64,000 nt of DNA from Hermatobates lingyangjiaoensis (Eukaryota > Arthropoda > Insecta > Hemiptera > Hermatobatidae): positions 53,501 to 117,500 of the forward strand of contig JAPFBL010000579.1 in NCBI GenBank assembly GCA_026182355.1. The letters are read 5' to 3'. The notes under the pieces were generated by a model. It was given only the letters and a program-made list of their open reading frames with translations. It did no database searches and was not told the origin of the DNA. This document shows, one piece after another, positions 51,701 through 60,700 of the stretch. The stretch's first letter is position 1; the number at the start of each line of letters is the position of its first letter. A program made the position numbers and the translations under genes.

Positions 51701-54700
51701 ATCTTTTTAATTTAATATTTAACACAGGTAATAAAGGCATGAAACCAGGGTAGCCAGTGGCTTTCGTGCTCACCGATGACAGTAGCACAAATATGACAGT
51801 ATTATAAATAAATGGAAGAAAAAAATTTTTAATTTAAAATTTGCGTGTTATAAACAATGGTAATAAAGTAAAGGCATGGAGCCAGGTTAGCTAGTAAATT
51901 ATATTATTAATTATAATTATTTTATTTTTTATCGCTATTATTAACATAATTAATTATAAAACATACGGTGATGGATTGGTAGTATATACAATTCGTTTGA
52001 CTGGCCTGGTGTACAATCTCTTTGTTGTTTACAATTGTATGAATACTGGTGTTTACGTTTGTCTTTGGTATAAAAGCCGACAAGTTTGAACAAGCTAAGT
52101 TGACTTTACCTTCCTTCAAGCCCTGTATCGCGCGTTCCTTTTCAATAGAAGGCGATGGCTTAAGGTTTCTCATTCCCATAAGAGCAGGTTTCCTGTCTTC
52201 AGATGCTGAATTGAGAACATCAAACGCATTGCGGTCAGTGAAGTTTCTTTCATGTTTCATCGAAGAACCAACTCTCCAAGAGGAATAGGAACTTTGTGGG
52301 CCTAATTCCATTCGTCCTAGATTAGAGCTGCTATCAAGAGCAGCTGATTTCTAAAACAAATAAAAAAAAAACAAATAAACTCAGTCATAGATTAGAGCTG
52401 CTGTTTTCTAAAACAAAATAAAAATAAATAAACTCAGTCCTAGATTAGAGCTGCTATCAAGAGCAGCTGATTTCTAAAACAAATAAAAAAAAAACAAATA
52501 AACTCAGTCCTAGATTAGAGCTGCTGTTTTCTAAAACAAAATAAAAATAAATAAACTCAGTCCTAGATTAGAGCTGCTATCAAGAGCAACTGATTTCTAA
52601 AACAAAAAAAAAAAAAAATAAACTCAGTTCTAGATTAGAGCTGCTGTTTTCTAAAACAAAATAAAATATTTAAACTCAGTCCTAGATTAGAGCTGCTATC
52701 AAGAGCAACTGATTTCTAAAACAAAAACAAATTATCTCAGTCCTAGATTAGAGCTGCTACCAAGAGCAGCTGATTTCTAAAAGAAATAAAAAAAAACACA
52801 AACAAGCTCAGTCCTAGATTAGAGCTGCTATCAAGAGCAGCTGATTTCTGAAACAAAAGAAAGATGTTTATTCTCTCCCGTAGTTAACTTCCAAGGCGTT
52901 GCCTCAGTAGTAAATTAAAATACTCGGGAAACAATAGACGTTATTATATCCCAGGTGACTAAATATCTATGGATTTCTAGCTGTACTTGTTTCGACTGAC
53001 CTTGATAGCCTGAAGCTTGTTGCTCTCAAGCTGATAGGAGGATCCTTTGTAACTCTTGCCAGCTACAGTTTTCCATCCTTCAGAATCGTTACTCATTGAA
53101 CCTGAAACAGCAAATACTAAACTATATTCATTTATCATACATTCTGTTTTGTTCCATTCTACTTCCCCATATTGATCTCCCTCTCTCCATAATCTACCTC
53201 TTTTCTTCCTTACTCCATGCCTCTTGACCACTCTATCCCTCTCTCACTCGTCTCTCAACCTCTATTCCTCTAACTCACTCACTCACTCTTCTCTCATCCT
53301 CAGTTTCTCTAACTCAGTTGTAGCCAATGTGATAGCTGTTTCCACGGAGCACTGGCTCGTAGGTAAACACGCCATCAGATTAGGAATGGAGGGGATGGGA
53401 TTTTCGCAGGGCATGCCAGAACGAGGAAGAGGAAGAGACAGTTCCTCACATTCTCTGTCAATGCCCTGTTTTGGGCTCAAAGAAGGAAAGAAGCATTAGC
53501 GGAGTATTTCTATGACAATCTTGAGAACTTAGCATCCACTGGTATCAGGGATCTGTCTTAGATTTATTGTTCTCTCGAGATGGTTCGAGTGGACCAGTGA
53601 CGGGGAAGAATAGCCCCAATTCCACTTTGTGGTATCACAAGGGGCCGGCTTGCGACCTATGTGTGTTCTCTCTCGGGAGGGCCATTGTAACCTAACTTAA
53701 CCTATTTGAAAAGAGGAAAAAAAGGGTGTAAACTATGCTAACTATGAGCTTCTTGACTGATATATATATATACACAATCGATTAACGACGGCATCGTTGG
53801 TCCGAATTCCGTCGTTAAACGAGTAGTATCTGTAACTCGTTTCAGGTAAATAGATTGTTGAATATGTTCACTTCGGTTATTCAACATTCTCATTGCTGTT
53901 GATGTGAGGCTTCAATTCATGAATAACTAAACTACTCTTTTTAAGGAATATTTTAGAAATGTTTACCACCTCCAGAAGGTCCTCCAGATCTCTGGTTATT
54001 TCTTCTTCCTGGTTCTCTTCGTTCATCCATATGCTTTCTAGGAGCACTGGCAATTAACTGAGCATTCAAAGCTTCTCTTTCGATCTGTAAACAAATATTA
54101 TATTAAAAATAACTTTCATCAAAAATGATTACCGTTTATCATATTTTCGGAAATAAACTTTTAAATCTGTTAAGAAAAACATAAAGCTTTCCCTACAATC
54201 TTAATCAAGATGGGAATAATTTGAGTAAGAACTATCAATAGCAAGTATCATAAAGCTAAAAATTATAAATAAATAAAAATTTAATTATAAAAATGATAAA
54301 TATCACTAAAATTAATCAATAATGTTTGCAAAACAGTCTAGCATCGATTAGAACAATGGTTGTCAAACTAGGGACCTCGTAGAGGGACATCTATGTTTAA
54401 ATTATTCGTCACTTCGGATTGTTAACAATTCTGGACTTTTTATTTTTTTTTTCCTTTAGATTTATAAACCTAGCAATTTTTTTTTTAAGACTGGGGGACC
54501 GACAAAGTCAGGTCTCTCCTATGATCATTTCATTTATGTTCAGAAATGAACATAAGAGGATGCATTTGTAGATTTTCTATAAATTATGTTCATTTATTTT
54601 CTGTACACCTCCTCAGCGTTAAAAAAAAATCTGTTTTTAATAGTATGTTCCTTGAGAGCTTTTAACAATTGCAGTGAACTATTTTTAGAAAAAAAAAAAA

Positions 54701-57700
54701 TTAAATATATTTACGTAATTTCAACCTCTCTATGTATCCAAAAAACTTAATTGATAATGTTATGAAAAAAGCCATACAAACTTGATGTCATCTGAAAGTG
54801 AGGAACGTTTTTCAAGAAGGTATTTGCTAATAATTCCCTGCAACCCATGTTCAAAAGACATGCCATCCTTTATGAAGAAGTTAGATATCCCAGTACAAAG
54901 GTAGTTCAACAAAACATGTATAAAAGAAGGATTGCCCCTCAAATTTACAAATATATATATATATAATCAAACCACAATATGAAATTGGAAAACAAGACTA
55001 AGATCTTTACACCGTAACAAGCGGTCTTCTTCAGAGCCAAAAACCCGATTTTTTTTTACCCTGACGAAGACCGCTTGTTACGATTGAAAGACTTAGTCTT
55101 GTTTTCCCATGTCTTATTGTGGTTTGATGATTGATTGTTATTTCACGTGTTTATGTGAAATCTTTATATATATATACAAAACTATAGTTTATCGGGACTC
55201 GGTCAGTCAGTCAGTCAGTCAGTCGGGACTGACCGAGTCCCGATAAACTATAGTTTTGTTTCTATTCCACGGTCGATACTTTTATCAATATTAGTATATA
55301 TATACTGATATATATGAGTCGTTATCAGCCTTTGGAGTGATTCACTTCTTTTCCTGAAGACGAGGACATCGAAATATAGTAGTGAGTTCAGTGATTTCTT
55401 TTCTATGTGTTCTTTTTAAACTCTAGTTTATATATATATATATACATTACATGATAAATCACAGTCACAGAACAAAGGAATAAAACACACTTACTGTCTC
55501 TAATGTTCACTTTAAAAACTTTGAGAAACAGGAATGAAAAACAAAAACTAGGACTCACATTCAATATTTCGACCCTTTTAACGGTCGTCCTCTGTTAAGA
55601 AAGTTGAGTGGCTATGAAGACAAGTATATATATGTTCACATATATGTCATATATATGACCTATATATTCCTACATTATTCTTTTGTTTAACCTGAAATTG
55701 TCTAGTAGAATGGAGGAAATGTGATTTTTGTCTGACGCTGGACGAAATGTTGATAAAGAATAATAGTGTTGAAGAATATAGAACAAAAAGGGATAAGAAA
55801 ACATGTAAATAGCAATAAACACTTACATCTTCCTTAATTTCTGCAATTGTTTTCGGTTTATTTTCATCTCTTCTTGGGACCCATTTGTTTTCCCTTAATT
55901 CAATAACATCTTGCAACATAAACCTAACTCTCGACGATATATGATACTCTCCATCCTTTCGAGAAAGTTGTTTCATTTTATTGAAAAAGTCGAACCAAGC
56001 TTCATAATTAGCCTAAGGAAAAAAAAAAATTAAGCATATAATCTAACATAGTACAATCAGTTATTATGTGGTATTTACTCATTGTAGGGTAAAAAGCTAA
56101 TGAAATGGTCTCTACATATAAAAATTTAATAGTACAAACAAAGCGTTTTGAACACGTAGTGTTCTTCCTCAGGCATTACTAGGTTAGGTTGCAGTGGCAG
56201 TCCCACAAGGGAACACACTTAGGCCGAGCATTGGCCCTTTGTGATACCACACAGTGAAGATTGATTCTACAGTGGGAATCCTACATTTTGCCTAACTCAA
56301 GTATATTTAGAGTAGGGATCTTTAACGAGTACCTGACATCGTACAGGCTCGGGACAGACAGTTTTAACGTCCTTCTCCGAGGGACGACGTGCTCAGATTT
56401 ATTCACCTCCCGCGTGAATAAATCGAGGGCCAGGGCCAGGTGGGGATCAAACCCCGGTGCTATCAGTTCAGAGGCGAGCACGAAACCACTGAGCTAGCCT
56501 GACCCCTTCAGGCATTACTAAAAACAAAAATACAATATCATCAGAGAGTTATCTATAGTATAAAATAAAAATAAAATAAGTAAGAGAGTACAAACATAAG
56601 GGTGAGTGTCTGTGGTACAACTGACTGGGAATAGGATGGACGTGGGTGAGGGTATGGGGTACATCTGTACTCTCACCCACGTCCATCCTATTCCCAGTCA
56701 GTTGTACCACAGACACTCACCCTTATGTTTGTACTCTCTTACTTATTTTATTTTTATTTTGTACTATAGATAACTCTCTGATGATATTGTATTTTTTAGT
56801 TAATGCCTGAAGAAGAACACTACGTGTTCGAACACTTTGTTTATACAATTAAATTTCTATATCTGGAAACTATTTCATTAGCTTTTTTTCCCTACAATTA
56901 AGCATATAATCTATTTATATAGAGTTCAAAGTCTTATAGAGTACGTAGTGTACCTAAAAAGTTTGTTGAATGGTTTAATATAGTGAGCCCCAAGATAACG
57001 GAAGTTTAAATCTATATCAGATTTATATAAAAAAATGAGGTAAAAACTTGCTTTTTTTTTTAAGAAACAAAAGTATGTGATTTTCAAAGTCTCAGTTAAG
57101 TCTCCACCAACTGATATGTTGAACTGAAATATAATTTCTTTAATCTTTCAGTTGCAATGGATAATACTTTCTCTTTTCCTTTCCTTCAGGGATTTAAACA
57201 ATTTGTAACTAATCTCTTTCTCTTAACTCTTAATTTAAAAATAGCTTCTTGTCCACTAATTCTTAAAATTTTTAAAAAAAATGGGTTTTCTTGAGGATTT
57301 TTGGTCTAATAAAATAACACACTATTTTTATGTGCCCACATTTCGCCAAAAATTGTTTTTTTTGGCTTTTTCAAAGTTAAAAACAATCTATTGATGACAT
57401 AAGTAGTTGAAAACAAAAAGGACACAATAAAACAAACCATATACACCACATAAATTCTAACAAACTATTAAAGAAAATAAAAAAAAATCAATAAGACTGG
57501 CTATGTTTGTTGTTTTCTTTTACTTAATGTGGTGTTTATGGTTTTTTTTTTTAAATCATTAGTTGTGTAATCCGTAATTGTGTGGCATTTATTCATTCTG
57601 AGGTAAAATGGATAAACAAACAAAAGTCTCCACACAAATGAAATTTTATTCAACGCGTTTCAAACACTTTGTGTTCATCATCAGGAAGACACTATAATAC

Positions 57701-60700
57701 AAATTATAGTATATTTAATCAGAAATAATAAAATTCACTCTAATTTCTTAAACATCTAATTTATTGGTGTCCAAAATTTCTTAAACTGTTCCTAGAATCA
57801 CAAAGAATAAATTGAAAAATTAAAAAAAAAAGAAGAAGAAGTTTCTAATAATAATAATAAGATGATAATAATAATAACATTAAGCTAATCTTAAGATTAT
57901 AGACTTTGAAAATAATAAAAATAAGAGGCTTATAAAAGAAATGACTCACATTCGGAAAACTAAGAATGCGCGCAATAAAAAAACGGATACAGAAAACCTA
58001 AGTAAAATATATAGTCTATTACTTAGTGATTAGTAAATATGGTTGTAGTTTCCTGGTCCTTTTTTCTTGTTTGATATAGTTTTAATGAGTTTTTAGGGTT
58101 GTTTTGAGTTATCAAGTCTGATTAGAAGGTTCAAAAAACTGTCACTAGGGCAGCACACTAGCTGATTTGAACACAAATCGTTATGTAGTTAGTTCCTCAT
58201 AATAGAAAAATACCAAGGTAATTAAATAATGTAATATAATTATGTTTAATGTTATAGTAACTAAACTCGGTATTGATGTAGCCATGAAGATGTCTACAAA
58301 TATAGACGAAACGTCGGCTTAAAGGTGTTGCATTATTAAAACTAGACCAAACCTCGATAAGAAAGAAAAATAGTGTTAAATATATGTGGCCAAGATTGGA
58401 AAACATTCGATAATATAAATATATATATAATTAAAGTTACAGCTAGAGAACACAAGAAAAAAGACGAACACTCACGAATCTCGATAATTTCGGCGTCTTG
58501 CCGTTTTCAGGAGAGTAGAAAGAAAGAAAATAAAAGGAGAAAGAATGAAGGAACGGAGACGTAAATGCGTCCACTGGCCGATGTAAACACTGGAGTTTAC
58601 ATCGGCCAGTGGACGCATTTACGTCTCCATTCCTTCATTCTTTCTCTTTTTATTTTCTTTCTTTCTACTCTCCTGAAGACGGCAAGACGCCGAAATTATC
58701 GAGATTCGTGAGTGTTCGTCTTTTTTCTTGTGTTCTCTAGCTGTAACTTTAATTATTTGTCCGTTTGGACCGTCTGATTTCAATTCAAAGTGTAAATATA
58801 TATATATATATAAAATGTAATATAATTTACTTACAATGTGACTTTCCTTATCGCTCTTATCAGATTTCTCATTTTTTGCCTTTTTATAATTCTCTATAAC
58901 ACTTTGCTCGAGTTCTTTGCCAATTGTCGTAAGTAATTTGCAAAGGCACTCGAGTGATTCTTCCTCCACTCTATCCAATAGTTGCTTAATACAACCAAAC
59001 ATTATTTTAAGGGTGAGCATTTTAAATTTATACAATTCGCCAATAAATCTAACTAAACCGACTGATTTCATTCTAATACGTCTCTCTTGTTCATCATAAA
59101 TTAATTGTAGTTCTTTCCTCTTTTCCTAAAAAAAAAAAATATAAACATATACATTAAAAAATGTGGAATTTACTTATAAAATACTATAAACATATTTTAT
59201 TAAAGTAGACGGCAGCTTCCGCATTTACGACTTTTTTGCTCGTTTTCTCTAGTTTTCTTACTAGTTTTTTCTGGTAGGGAGTGATTTCATGGAGTTGTCC
59301 CAGAGACATCAAAGAAATAATCTTTTAGCTTAATCAATAATATTATATTTTTACACTTGCAAGCTTTCGATTTTCTCAGAAATCATCTTCAGGTATATAT
59401 CATTATTAAACAAACTAAATTCACACAATAAAATTTTTCCAAACGTGTGAATTTAATCTGTTTAATAATGATATATACCTGAAGATGATTTCTGAGAAAA
59501 TCGAAAGCTTGTAAGTGTAAAAATATAATATTATTGATTAAGCTAAAAGATTATTTCTTTGATGTCTCTGGGACAACTCCTCCATGAAATCACTCCCTAC
59601 CAGAAAAAACTAGTAAGAAAACTAGAGAAAACGAGCAAAAAAGTCGTAAATGCGGAAGCTGCCGTCTACTTTAATAAAATATTTTTACAAGAAAATCTGC
59701 TGCCAATATACACTAATATAAAATACTATAAGTAAACATAATATCCTTCTTGACAATTATCTTGGAACAATTAGCTTAAAATTAGTACATCTTTTTTTAT
59801 AGTGAATGAAAAAGTACATTCCTCCTATTTCAATATTATCCAAAGATAATATGATTCATAAATGCAAGAAAATCTACAAAGGATATTACCATTGTAGGGT
59901 AAAAATCTAATGAAATGGTCTCCACATATAAAATTTTTTAATGATATAAACAACGCGTTTCGAACACGTAGTGTTCTTCCTCAGGCATTAACTAAGGATG
60001 AGTGCCTCTGAGTAAGACTGACTCAGAGGCACTCATCCTTAGTTAATGCCTGAGGAAGAACACTACGTGTTCAAAACGCGTTGTTTATATCATTAAAAAT
60101 TTTATATGTGGAGACCATTTCATTAGATTTTTACCCTACAATGAGTAAATACCAAATAATAACTGATTGTACTACATTAGAAAGGATATTATGTTTTTTT
60201 TTTTCAAGGGTGTAACATATAGATTGATTAGAGCATTTTGTTAGTGAAATCAATGGATTTGACAAAATAATGAAAAACATCAGAAATTATACGTTAGGAT
60301 TGGCGTTGATTTATTCTTCTTATACGTAATATTAGGACATTAAATAATTTTAAATTTATTCATTAAACCTCTAAACATTAATTTTATTTCAGTCGATTCA
60401 CTTAAAAATAAATGTTTAATATGAATGTTAATTTTTATTCAATCTGAACAATATAAATAAATGTAAATAAACTAGACAAATATTAGCAGGTGATAGGTTA
60501 GGTTGCAGTGGCAGTTCCACAAGGGAACACAAAGGCTGAGCATTGGTCCTTTGTGATACCACACGATGAAGATTGATTCTACAGTGGGAGTCCTAAATTT
60601 TGCCTAACTCAAATGTATTTAGAGTAGGGACCTTTAACGAGTACCTGACATCGTACAGGCTCGGGGCCGACAGTTTAACATCCTTCTCCGAGGGACGACG

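Noticed and set aside
53774..53850. Short element with cgattaacgacggcatcg and cgtcgttaaacgag
   Set aside because: Suggestive of a Tigger-like end pair but too short and imperfect to claim.
54340..54700. hAT-like end caatggttgtcaaactaggg
   Set aside because: No matching inverted end or target duplication was found within a reasonable distance.
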